Assembly: GCA_022457155.1 (NCBI GenBank)
Contig: JAJGOT010000494.1
Coordinates: forward strand, 186,001-250,000
DNA: 64,000 nt
Direction of reading: 5' to 3'
DNA from: Cladopsammia gracilis
Taxonomy: Eukaryota > Cnidaria > Anthozoa > Scleractinia > Dendrophylliidae
The notes under the pieces were generated by a model, which saw only the letters and a program-made list of their open reading frames with translations, was not told the origin of the DNA and made no database searches. The position numbers and the translations under genes are program-made. Each line of letters starts with the position of its first letter. The stretch's first letter is position 1. Positions 17,187 through 24,429 of the stretch are shown here, piece by piece.

Positions 17187-18050
17187 TTAATATTTAAAAT
17201 ATTTCTTATAAATCTGTTCAGCCTGCCTTTTATCGATTAGCGATGATTTCAAAAGTTCGTCTAAAATTGTAACTCCGGTATTACGCATCTCGATATTTGT
17301 ATTACCGGCTATAATTTCACCTACTATTAGTTCAAGTTTTTTGACAAGTTCTTTAGGATTGCTGAAAAATATTAGGTTTGTTCTCCCAAGCCCTTTACCG
17401 GTCTTTTTTAATTTATCTCTTCTCACAGTAATTACGGAACTTTCTCGTTGCAGTCGCTCTCTTTGTTCTTTGAGATTTTCCTTTTCTGTAGAATCTTCTA
17501 ATTTATTGATTAAAGTCGTTAATTTTCGTTTTTCTTTTCCTAGATCTTTTACCGCGCTATCATATGCTTCAAGCGTCTCTTCTGGTGATTCTTCGGTAGT
17601 TTCAATAATAGGCAAACCGTATTTTTCAAATATTTCTTTTTCTTCCAGAGCTCTTTGTTGTCTTATTTTCATATATTGACCCGGTGAATATAACGGTGGT
17701 GGTGAATCTGCATATGGCAGCGGTGGTTGTTTCTCTTGTTCTGGTAAAACCTCTTCACCAAAATCGATTAAACCTTCTACATCCATCTCTTCATACGGAT
17801 CTACTTCTGGATAATAATCAATATCTTTAGCACTTTGCTTTTTCTTCTTTGGTCTTGTTGATGTTGGTGTTGATACCGGTAAATTACTAACATCTAATTT
17901 TGATGTTATCGGCTTAAATATTTTTTCATAAGCCAATTGACTTGTCTCTTCGCCTAATTTTTTCTTTGTTAGCGTTTCATGAACAAAATTAATCTTATTC
18001 CCCAACTTAGTTTGTTGTTTTGCAAGTTCTTTCCACTTAATTAAACTCAT
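17187..18050 (-). CDS. Coiled-coil, PPxY-bearing structural protein candidate, 287 aa
   Basis: First gene of the leftward block. It has a lysine-rich patch (RPKKKKQ near 66), an acidic Tyr/Glu segment (YYPEVDPYEEMD), a proline-rich stretch with PPLY (118-121), a long charged coiled coil (about 125-215) and a C-terminal ILDELLKSSLIDKRQAEQIYKKYF that recurs in Polinton proteins. PPxY motifs recruit NEDD4-type ligases in other viruses; a virion assembly or egress role is inferred. The 49-bp gap to the packaging ATPase must hold a divergent promoter. Confidence 0.7.
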   Translation of the reverse strand: MSLIKWKELAKQQTKLGNKINFVHETLTKKKLGEETSQLAYEKIFKPITSKLDVSNLPVSTPTSTRPKKKKQSAKDIDYYPEVDPYEEMDVEGLIDFGEEVLPEQEKQPPLPYADSPPPLYSPGQYMKIRQQRALEEKEIFEKYGLPIIETTEESPEETLEAYDSAVKDLGKEKRKLTTLINKLEDSTEKENLKEQRERLQRESSVITVRRDKLKKTGKGLGRTNLIFFSNPKELVKKLELIVGEIIAGNTNIEMRNTGVTILDELLKSSLIDKRQAEQIYKKYFKY

Positions 18051-18099
18051 CTTATTACTATTATTCGATTTTAAATTTTATAATTGTTATTTCAGTAAG
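18051..18099. promoter_or_regulatory. Divergent promoter gap of the Polinton
   Basis: Only 49 AT-rich bases separate the leftward structural block from the rightward ATPase/fibre block. All leftward genes end toward the left TIR and nearly all rightward genes toward the right TIR. No canonical TATA box is clear. Confidence 0.55.
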
Positions 18100-18735
18100 A
18101 TGAGGTTTATAAACTATGATGTGGATGATATGGTTACGAGCTACAAGCAGCGACAACCTTTCATGCCAGAACAGAATTTCAGAATGTTGATTTGTGGCCC
18201 TTCAGGTTCTGGAAAAACAAATCTTTTGCTAGATATGATTATTCGTTTATTGTTTTTTGACAAGGCTTATCTGTATGCGAAAAATTTAGATCAATCTAAA
18301 TATCAGTTCTTATTACGAGAATTTAAACCGATTAGTGAAGAAGCAGGTTTTGATGTTATAGAAGCAAGTAACGATTATATTATACCGGTTTCTGAATTAA
18401 CGGACGAGAACCAAAAAATAGTTATATTCGATGATTTTGTTTGTGAAAAGAACCAAGATCCGTTGATTGATTATTTTATCAATGGCAGACATAAAAATTG
18501 TAGCGTTATCTATCTTTCACAAAGTTATTATAAAACACCAAAAGATATACGTCTAAACTGTTCACATTTTTGTATTTTTGAATTTCCAAGCAATAACGAA
18601 GTTTCTATGTTTTGTCGTGAAAATAATGTTGATAAAAATCAATATGAAATGGCTACAAAAGATCCATATTCTTTTCTATATATTGACAAACCAAAGAAAA
18701 GAATATTAAAAAATTTTAATGAAAATATAATCTAA
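18100..18735 (+). CDS. ATP: FtsK/HerA-type genome-packaging ATPase, 211 aa
   Basis: Walker A is GPSGSGKT (33-40), Walker B KIVIFDDF (106-113), and a sensor-like stretch NGRHKNCSVIYLSQSYYKTPKDIR follows, the A32-like layout of DNA-packaging ATPases in Polintons, virophages and NCLDVs. It would translocate DNA into capsids. Length is normal for the family. The stop is followed at once by the ATG of the fibre gene (TAAAATG), indicating co-transcription or coupled expression. Confidence 0.95.
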   Translation: MRFINYDVDDMVTSYKQRQPFMPEQNFRMLICGPSGSGKTNLLLDMIIRLLFFDKAYLYAKNLDQSKYQFLLREFKPISEEAGFDVIEASNDYIIPVSELTDENQKIVIFDDFVCEKNQDPLIDYFINGRHKNCSVIYLSQSYYKTPKDIRLNCSHFCIFEFPSNNEVSMFCRENNVDKNQYEMATKDPYSFLYIDKPKKRILKNFNENII

Positions 18736-18736
18736 A

Positions 18737-20533
18737 ATGAGCTATTCAAATGGGCTATTATCAGACAACATAAGTATAGCACCTAAAACGGGAGGAAAAC
18801 AAGGGCCGCAAGGATTACCGGGTGTCGGTTTTAAATTAACGTCTTCGGGTGATTACGATATTCAAAACAAAAGATTGGTGAATGTCGGTGAACCGGTAAA
18901 TTTAAAGGATGTAACGAACTGGGGTACCGCTAAAACACACTTTCTGAACTTGGATGGATCGACTCATATGACCGGTGATCTAGATCTTCGAGGAAATAAA
19001 ATCATTCTTCCCGGAGAGATCGACATGAATAGAAAACTTATCACAAATATGGACACGGATGAAGATAACGATTTATGCGCTGTCAATATGGTAACTCTGA
19101 AAAAATTTCATCCTAACGCTCCTGAACCAACGCATGAGGTTGTGAAAAATATCGATCTGAAAGAACGTTTCAATGTTGTTCAATCGAAACAGCAGACCTA
19201 TCACGATCTAGGGGCAAACTATAACAATCTTGTCTCTTACAACGATGTCAGGAATATCTTCTTATCTCGCAAAGAGATGTTTCCGATGGAGACAAGTTTA
19301 GATATGGGTAATAATACGGTTTATAATGTAAAGGACCCAACGGTCGCCGACCAAGGAGCCAATAAAAGATACGTGGATCATATAATTTCCGGTAAATTGA
19401 GTAATCCGAGTGATGAAGATTTCGATATGTCAAACCATAAGATTACCAATCTCGGTGATCCGCAAAATAGTTCCGACGCATGTAATAAATCTTACGTTGA
19501 TGGTGCTGATAAAAAGCTTAATCTCATGATAGGGGATGTGGTAGTTCATACGAACGAGGTAGAAAATAAGCTCAAAAAATATATCGACGAATCGCATATT
19601 AGTACTTCGGAAGATATGAAAGATGAGTTCCGGTACATAATGGAAAATGTTGACGAAAGTTCTTCCGAGCATGATATAACCGTCACCGGTATAGTCGATC
19701 TGGTGGAGTCGCCGCATACGCTAAACAAAAAAGTTTACAGTCTTTTATTACACAAACATCCGTTAAATAGCTACGCATCAAGAATCGGATTTAATATGTA
19801 TAAATTACCGGATGGGGAATATACCGTTTGTATCGAATTTATTCCACCTACGATTAGTGGTGTCAGTGTCGATGTTCAATCAGCTTCTATCAATATCAAT
19901 AAACAATCGACGAAAATTTTTACGAATTACAGTAGAAGTATTATCAATCTGCATAAGTGGGAAATTTCACCGCCGGAGTATATTAGGGTCGATTTAAAAT
20001 GTAGCGGTTCGCCAACATCGGCTTCGCAAGCTCAAGCTTACCTAACGATATACGGAATAAAAGGAAACCATTCAGATGTTCCATCGAATGTTTACGATTC
20101 TCCTTATATTTTTGAGAATCGTAAAATGGTTATGCAGACTGATTTAGATATGAACAATCACGCAATTCTCAATTCACCATCGTTAAGCGGTGGAGGTAGT
20201 GGAGGTGTTTTTGAAATTAACGGTGTTTACAATAGAACTACGAATCAGACCTATACTCTATTTTCAGGAGAGGAATATGCTATGGTTCCGGTTAAGAGTA
20301 AGATCGTAAAATGTTGCGTTAACATTCTCGATACGGTCGAAACGTACCCTTATATTGCTGTGTTGATAAATAATGTGATAGGAAGAGGAAGGGGTGGAAA
20401 GAAACAGGTTTGTCACTTGAATAACGATATCGTTCTAGAAGAATGTGATTTATTTCATGTGAGAATACAAATGAGTTTACAAGGAACCATCATCAATAAA
20501 TGTTTGGTAAGTCTGTTGTTTGAGACGATGTAA
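18737..20533 (+). CDS. Tail-fibre-like attachment protein with collagen-like start, 598 aa
   Basis: The N-terminus has a short collagen-like GPQGLPGVG. Four or more repeats of the phage-fibre type follow (GNNTVYNVKDPTVADQGANK then YVD; NHKITNLGDPQNSSDACNK then YVD; NNHAILNSP), which form trimeric beta-structures in phage fibres. A coiled-coil stretch lies near 260-315. The C-terminal third is beta-rich and could be a receptor-binding head. This suggests a host-attachment spike. It is directly downstream of the ATPase. Confidence 0.75.
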   Translation: MSYSNGLLSDNISIAPKTGGKQGPQGLPGVGFKLTSSGDYDIQNKRLVNVGEPVNLKDVTNWGTAKTHFLNLDGSTHMTGDLDLRGNKIILPGEIDMNRKLITNMDTDEDNDLCAVNMVTLKKFHPNAPEPTHEVVKNIDLKERFNVVQSKQQTYHDLGANYNNLVSYNDVRNIFLSRKEMFPMETSLDMGNNTVYNVKDPTVADQGANKRYVDHIISGKLSNPSDEDFDMSNHKITNLGDPQNSSDACNKSYVDGADKKLNLMIGDVVVHTNEVENKLKKYIDESHISTSEDMKDEFRYIMENVDESSSEHDITVTGIVDLVESPHTLNKKVYSLLLHKHPLNSYASRIGFNMYKLPDGEYTVCIEFIPPTISGVSVDVQSASININKQSTKIFTNYSRSIINLHKWEISPPEYIRVDLKCSGSPTSASQAQAYLTIYGIKGNHSDVPSNVYDSPYIFENRKMVMQTDLDMNNHAILNSPSLSGGGSGGVFEINGVYNRTTNQTYTLFSGEEYAMVPVKSKIVKCCVNILDTVETYPYIAVLINNVIGRGRGGKKQVCHLNNDIVLEECDLFHVRIQMSLQGTIINKCLVSLLFETM

Positions 20534-20576
20534 AAAAAAGGATTAAAGAAAATATTGTGTTATATAAAATAAGACA

Positions 20577-20780
20577 ATGGAAACGACATATTTAGAAAAT
20601 GTAGATCAGATACTTCAGGTTCCAAACGAAGATCTTGGGTCATTATCATTTGACAATCTATTGTTAATTTTAGAAGAATATGGTGAGAATCCAAAAGAGA
20701 TCTTGATCAGTTACATTAAAATTTACCGTTGCTGTCACGGGTTACCTGTTGAACTTGAATGTGAATATGCTTATGATTAA
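20577..20780 (+). CDS. Small acidic hypothetical protein, 67 aa
   Basis: No family recognised. METTYLENVDQILQVPNEDLGSL begins an acidic helical protein with two cysteines in RCCHG. A TATATAAAAT box starts about 17 bp before the ATG, and the stop is followed by a palindromic terminator-like repeat. The codon use and packing match the neighbouring element genes, so it is probably real. Confidence 0.6.
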   Translation: METTYLENVDQILQVPNEDLGSLSFDNLLLILEEYGENPKEILISYIKIYRCCHGLPVELECEYAYD

Positions 20781-20798
20781 TCTTCAGATGAAGAGTAA

Positions 20799-20825
20799 TT
20801 TTATTATACGAATCGTATAATAAAA
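20799..20825. terminator. Perfect AT palindrome between convergent genes, copy 2
   Basis: TTATTATACGA-A-TCGTATAATAA, extended by T/A pairs, lies between the 67-aa gene (rightward) and a 34-aa reading frame (leftward, 20,840-20,944). It shares its core with 13,337-13,359. A two-way terminator is the simplest reading. Confidence 0.5.
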
Positions 20826-20839
20826 AATACAATATGTTC

Positions 20840-20944
20840 TTACAATGCTTCTACAACCTCTCTCGCGATTTCTCGACATTCTTGTAACCATTCCGGTGTG
20901 GTGTCATTTATAAAAGAGACAAGAATGAAAATGAATGCGATCAT
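20840..20944 (-). CDS. Possible 34-aa membrane microprotein
   Basis: ATG to TAA encodes MIAFIFILVSFI followed by a polar, acidic helix ending EVVEAL. The hydrophobic start could span or insert into a membrane. It is the only leftward frame within the rightward block, and the palindrome just beyond its stop supports a separate transcript. Family unknown; could be chance. Confidence 0.35.
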   Translation of the reverse strand: MIAFIFILVSFINDTTPEWLQECREIAREVVEAL

Positions 20945-20972
20945 TTTAAAATTAGAATGTAATCTTTATAAA

Positions 20973-21074
20973 ATGAAATATTATCTTTTTGCATTTAACC
21001 ATATCGATACATCGATCGACGAGACAAAATTAATGGTGATCAAGTCCCTTTACAGTTTTTATCACAAGAAATAG
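20973..21074 (+). CDS. Possible 33-aa microprotein
   Basis: MKYYLFAFNHIDTSIDETKL... ends FYHKK. A TTTATAAAA motif directly precedes the ATG. No similarity recognised. The reading frame is short and support comes only from the spacing between genes. Confidence 0.3.
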   Translation: MKYYLFAFNHIDTSIDETKLMVIKSLYSFYHKK

Positions 21075-21110
21075 TGGTGTTATAAAAAGACTTTTAGACA
21101 TCTCAAACGG

Positions 21111-21455
21111 ATGAATCTCTTGTGTAAATTGAGTTCGTCGTCTCTTATCGCAAGCGGTACGATTGCCGGCGGAATTACGTTGAACCCAATAATTTTAGGT
21201 GTCATTTCCGGTGCAGGCTTGTTGGTCAAAACATTTACCGATTATAAAAATTATAACCGACGGATTGAGATGAGTAAATTTGCATTTACGACATACCAGA
21301 AAGTTTTGGTCGATTTACGTTCTTGTCTGCGAGGAAAACAGTTCGATCACGAATCGTTTGTTAACGATATGAGGTTGATCGATGAGATAATCATCGATCT
21401 ATGTCCACCAATAAATAGCCGAATCGAAGATCGATATGATAAAAAATTCAAATGA
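21111..21455 (+). CDS. Small membrane-associated hypothetical protein, 114 aa
   Basis: One hydrophobic segment (SSLIASGTIAGGITLNPIILGVISGAGLLV, about 10-39) is followed by a charged helical region with Tyr and Arg, ending INSRIEDRYDKKFK. A TTATAAAAAG box lies about 30 bp before the ATG, as expected for Pol II. Proteins with this glycine-rich transmembrane start followed by a basic helix are frequent among Polinton accessory genes, but function is unknown. A remnant of its C-terminus recurs at 21,677-21,727. Confidence 0.65.
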   Translation: MNLLCKLSSSSLIASGTIAGGITLNPIILGVISGAGLLVKTFTDYKNYNRRIEMSKFAFTTYQKVLVDLRSCLRGKQFDHESFVNDMRLIDEIIIDLCPPINSRIEDRYDKKFK

Positions 21456-21484
21456 ACATAAAGATTTGGTATTAAATAAATAAA

Positions 21485-21676
21485 ATGGATGATGGATGGG
21501 AAAGACCGTTGATTAATCGAACAAATTATACCTTCAAAGAATTGCGCCATTTAGCAAAAGAGAAGAAAATTAAAGGTTGGTATCTAATGAGGAAAGCTAA
21601 ACTCATCGATGCTTTGACTGAATTAGATATATATGAACCTCTAGTAAAAGTTCGTAAAGACAGATTTTGTGATTGA
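21485..21676 (+). CDS. SAP-domain protein, 63 aa
   Basis: YTFKELRHLAKEKKIKGWYLMRKAKLIDAL is a SAP-type DNA-binding helix-extended-helix motif. It is closely related at DNA level to the start of the gene at 22,333, and less so to residues 1-37 of the polymerase. The frame stops at TGA and continues in the same frame as the remnant of the upstream gene. It may bind TIR or genome DNA; that is inference. Confidence 0.7.
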   Translation: MDDGWERPLINRTNYTFKELRHLAKEKKIKGWYLMRKAKLIDALTELDIYEPLVKVRKDRFCD

Positions 21677-21727
21677 TCAACAATAAATAACCGTGTTGAA
21701 AAAAGATACGATGAAAAGTTTTCATAA
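21677..21727 (+). pseudogene. Remnant of the 114-aa gene's C-terminus
   Basis: Read in frame after the SAP stop, this encodes INNRVEKRYDEKF, matching INSRIEDRYDKKF at the end of the 21,111-21,455 gene. It shows that a [114-aa gene + SAP gene] pair was tandemly duplicated and the second 114-aa copy lost. Confidence 0.75.
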
Positions 21728-21730
21728 AAA

Positions 21731-22296
21731 AGTGCAAAACCCTGGTCGGGGGGTGCTCGGTTGGCTGTTTCTGTGCCTCACCGAAGTGAGGACTTTTGCC
21801 TCACCGAAGTGAGGACTTTTCCCGCTGACAAAGCGGGTGTCACCCATTTTATACCTCTGGGTGAGGTTAAGTTCTCCGAAGAGATCTTTGAGCACCCCCC
21901 TGTTATCAGTTGGGCCGAGGCTGGTTCACCAGAGCGTAGTCAACTGACTCAACTACACTGCTACCCCGTAGGTCTGACATTGCATGAACCGTAAACGGGA
22001 TTCAGACAGTGGCCAACCGTCACCTCCCTGAGTTCTACCAAATTACAGACTTATTAATATATATAGTTCGATCGAACTATATATATAGGAAGAAGTTATC
22101 GCGCTCACACATGTGGTACGTGTCAAGTGTCACGCACCGCAAAGCGATTCATACGCATACGCCTTACACTCGTTTCGCCTCAATGAACACGTATGCAAAT
22201 GAGCTGAATTCTCGGAAAAGATGAATAAATTAAGACCGATTTCTCGGAAAAACGTCGCGATAAACAAACGACTCGAAAGCGCTTGTTTATCAAAAA
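21731..22296. other. GC-rich, hairpin-packed segment; candidate structured RNA or inserted element
   Basis: An 11-bp perfect stem GGGGGGTGCTC (21,748-21,758) / GAGCACCCCCC (21,890-21,900) encloses hairpins CCTCAC-CGAA-GTGAGG (21,776-21,791 and again 21,799-21,814), CCCGC/GCGGG (21,821-21,837), CACCCA/TGGGTG (21,841-21,863) and TCTC-CGAA-GAGA (21,873-21,884). GGTTGGC (21,759-21,765) can pair with GCCAACC (22,012-22,018) outside the stem, a pseudoknot. GTCTGA/TCAGAC (about 21,972-22,007) makes another hairpin. There is no convincing protein gene. The base composition contrasts with the AT-rich element. Confidence 0.55.
22057..22086. promoter_or_regulatory. 30-bp perfect palindrome ATATATATAG TTCGATCGAA ...
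   Basis: The centre is GTTCGA|TCGAAC with alternating AT arms. It lies just right of the structured segment. It could be a protein-binding operator, a cruciform or a replication signal. Confidence 0.6.
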
Positions 22297-22332
22297 ATGG
22301 TATTAAAAATATAAAGTACCTTATAAAACAAA

Positions 22333-22743
22333 ATGGAAAAGTCTGTGAAAGAGTTGAAAGCTGAAGCAAAAGAGCAGAAAATTAAAGGATGGTATCTAAT
22401 GCGGAAAGCCGAACTCATCGATGCTTTACAAGCTGTAGAATTGAAAGAACCTGTGAAATCACCAGAACGTAAAGAAAAACTTTGCCCACACGGGAAAAAT
22501 AAATACGATTGTAAGGAGTGTTCGGGATCAAGGATTTGTGAACACGGTAGACGACGGTATTTTTGTAAAGATTGTGGTGGAAGCGGAATCTGCATTCATG
22601 GAAATAACAAGTACTATTGCAAGGAGTGTAGTGGAAATCAGTTTTGTGAACACAATCGAGTGAAATATTATTGCAAAGAATGCGGTGGAAACGGTATCTG
22701 TATTCATAAGAAAGATAAACGCTGTTGTAAGGATTGCAGGTAG
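22333..22743 (+). CDS. SAP plus C-x-H-x6-C-x2-C zinc-repeat protein, 136 aa
   Basis: Residues 1-35 are a SAP motif nearly identical to that of the 63-aa gene. From 51 onward five 18-residue repeats follow of the form C-x-H-(G/N)-x5-C-x2-C-x-G (for example ICEHGRRRYFCKDCGGSG). Such repeats occur in giant viruses and algae and are presumed metal-binding. With two DNA-binding modules it may be a genome-associated protein. The TTATAAAAC box is about 12 bp from the ATG. Confidence 0.75.
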   Translation: MEKSVKELKAEAKEQKIKGWYLMRKAELIDALQAVELKEPVKSPERKEKLCPHGKNKYDCKECSGSRICEHGRRRYFCKDCGGSGICIHGNNKYYCKECSGNQFCEHNRVKYYCKECGGNGICIHKKDKRCCKDCR

Positions 22744-22785
22744 GAAAAAATGGTCTTAAGGAAATAAATATGTAATTATAACAAC

Positions 22786-23457
22786 ATGCAACTGTCAATT
22801 CTCTCAGATGTTCGCAATGAAGATATTATTTTCAGCAAACCGATAAAAAATGACCTTTACAATTATCAAAAGATTAAAATACAGATCGATTACGGTGATA
22901 ATAAAAAAGGTCCTTTAGTCATTGAAACACCGTTTCTTTTCAGTTTTGGTGTGACCGAAAGAAGAAGTAAAGAAGACGCAAGTCGTGAGCTACTTGGTTA
23001 TTCTATTCCGGTTTGTTTATGGTCCAAAGACGATGAACCGACACCGGAAGAAGATGAGTTTTATATCTCATTGGAAAATTTTCAAGAACTTTGTTACAAG
23101 CGTTTAGAAGAGGCTTGTGGTGAAGAGATAGCTGATAAATTAAATAACCTTTTATATTACAAGGACAGTAATATAGGAAATAATCCACCAATATTATATG
23201 CTAAACTCAATTATTCAGAAAAGTCTGACAAATTTTTAACGCTATTCAAAACAAAAAGAAACAAAAGAGTCGAACCGCTCGACTATCTTAATTCATATTG
23301 TCATGTGAAATTAGCTTTGCTGATCGATAGTATCTATATTGGTGAAAAAGCTGTTTCGATTCAGATAAAGGTTCATGAGGTATATTTCAGACCGTTGCCA
23401 CAACGAGAATCGTTATTATCGATACCTGAAGAAAGCGATGATGAAGAAGAAGATTGA
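22786..23457 (+). CDS. Paralogue A of a candidate ssDNA-binding protein, 223 aa
   Basis: The core GPLVIETPFLFSFGVTER...LLGYSIPVCLW and C-terminal VKLALLIDSIYIGEKAVSIQIKVHEVYF are shared with the next gene. The tail SIPEESDDEEED is strongly acidic. A beta-rich body with an acidic C-terminal tail is how T7 gp2.5-like SSBs and their large-virus relatives are built, so a replication SSB is a reasonable but unproven guess. The leader AAATAAATATG...AACAACATGCAACTG is copied before the next gene. Confidence 0.65.
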   Translation: MQLSILSDVRNEDIIFSKPIKNDLYNYQKIKIQIDYGDNKKGPLVIETPFLFSFGVTERRSKEDASRELLGYSIPVCLWSKDDEPTPEEDEFYISLENFQELCYKRLEEACGEEIADKLNNLLYYKDSNIGNNPPILYAKLNYSEKSDKFLTLFKTKRNKRVEPLDYLNSYCHVKLALLIDSIYIGEKAVSIQIKVHEVYFRPLPQRESLLSIPEESDDEEED

Positions 23458-23534
23458 TTGAAGATCTGATTTTCATTTCTTATCTCTAGAAATGAAAAAA
23501 TCGTCTTAAAAAATAAATATGGTAATATAACAAC

Positions 23535-24221
23535 ATGCAACTGTTAAGTCCTTCAAAAGTTTTAGAATATTCATCAAATATTATTTTCCATAAACCGGTA
23601 AAAAACAGTAAAACCGGTTTTGAAATAATTAAAATTGACACCGATAAAGGTCCGCTAGTAATCGAATCGCCATTTCTTCGAATTTATGGTGTAAAAGAGA
23701 CATATAGTCAAAACGAAAGTAGTAAACTACTTGGTTATACCATTCCTGTTCGCTTATACGGTGAAGAAGGACGAAGTCGAATGTCAACGGAAGAAGAAGA
23801 AAAGTTTATTGATTGTATGGTTTTTATTAGAGACATCTGTAGGCGACATTTAAAAGGTGTTTATGGTGAAAAAATAGCCAATAAGATAAAAGGTATTTTT
23901 TATGGTTTTCAGTTTGAAGGTATGGGTACAAGAGTTACTGGGGGTTCAATAAGATCTGAAATGTTTAATGTTAAACTTCTCAAATATTCAAAACAAAGGG
24001 ATAAGATCTTAACAAGAATCGCAATGAGAAAGCTAGAAAAAGTCAAATTGGCTCTGATAATCGATAGTATCTATATCAGCAAAGAAGAAGTTTCATTTCA
24101 AGTTACGGTACATGATATATATGTTAACCCACAAGATTCGCTACTAACAATACCTGAAGAAAGCGAAGAAGATGAAGTTTTTTCTTCAAACTGTGCTGTG
24201 TTAACAATGAGTATCGATTAA
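23535..24221 (+). CDS. Paralogue B of a candidate ssDNA-binding protein, 228 aa
   Basis: Tandem duplicate of the preceding gene, with GPLVIESPFLRIYGVKE, KLLGYTIPVRLYGEEG and KVKLALIIDSIYISKEEVSFQVTVHDIYV. The acidic PEESEEDE stretch is followed by 13 extra residues, the last few encoded inside the right TIR. The stop (24,219-24,221) lies within the TIR, mirroring the polymerase at the other end. Divergence from paralogue A suggests two subunits or specialised roles. Confidence 0.65.
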   Translation: MQLLSPSKVLEYSSNIIFHKPVKNSKTGFEIIKIDTDKGPLVIESPFLRIYGVKETYSQNESSKLLGYTIPVRLYGEEGRSRMSTEEEEKFIDCMVFIRDICRRHLKGVYGEKIANKIKGIFYGFQFEGMGTRVTGGSIRSEMFNVKLLKYSKQRDKILTRIAMRKLEKVKLALIIDSIYISKEEVSFQVTVHDIYVNPQDSLLTIPEESEEDEVFSSNCAVLTMSID

Positions 24222-24423
24222 AATATATACCGTCACTAAATTATAATGATATTTTGTAAATTAAAAAAATTAACGACAAAACACACTAGATCTGGAAAAG
24301 TACACCATAGTGAATAATTATAGGCGATTCGTCTATAATTATACGAGTTACATCAAATTAACGACAAAAACACACTGAAAATGGAAAATGGAAAAGTGAG
24401 ATACAGTGGGTTACATAACTACT
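24206..24423. repeat. Polinton terminal inverted repeat, right
   Basis: Reverse complement of 7,030-7,247 apart from one transition. Ends ...GGGTTACATAACTACT, followed by TSD AAACTT (24,424-24,429). Confidence 0.97.
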
Positions 24424-24429
24424 AAACTT

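Larger units (their letters stand above)
7030..24423. mobile_element. Complete Polinton/Maverick element, 17,394 bp
   Basis: The hallmarks are 218-bp terminal inverted repeats with AG...CT ends, a 6-bp TSD, protein-primed family B polymerase, rve integrase with C-terminal chromodomain, adenain-like protease, FtsK/HerA-type packaging ATPase, double-jelly-roll-type major capsid and single-jelly-roll-type penton. This is the Polinton/adintovirus gene set, so the element may form virions; that is known of the group only by inference. Genes point away from a 49-bp divergent intergenic spot at 18,051-18,099. TIRs differ at one base, most long ORFs are open, and the insertion interrupts repeat unit R1, so it is recent. 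The capsid gene has a frame break and two polymerase motifs are atypical. Confidence 0.97.

Noticed and set aside
21731..22020. Hammerhead, HDV-like or group I intron identity for the structured segment
   Set aside because: No CUGANGA/GAAA hammerhead core and no recognisable group I core or flanking exon logic; left as unclassified.
21761..22224. ORFs of 71-79 aa across the structured Polinton segment
   Set aside because: Compositionally odd and explained by hairpin repeats; no leader motif like that of the other element genes.
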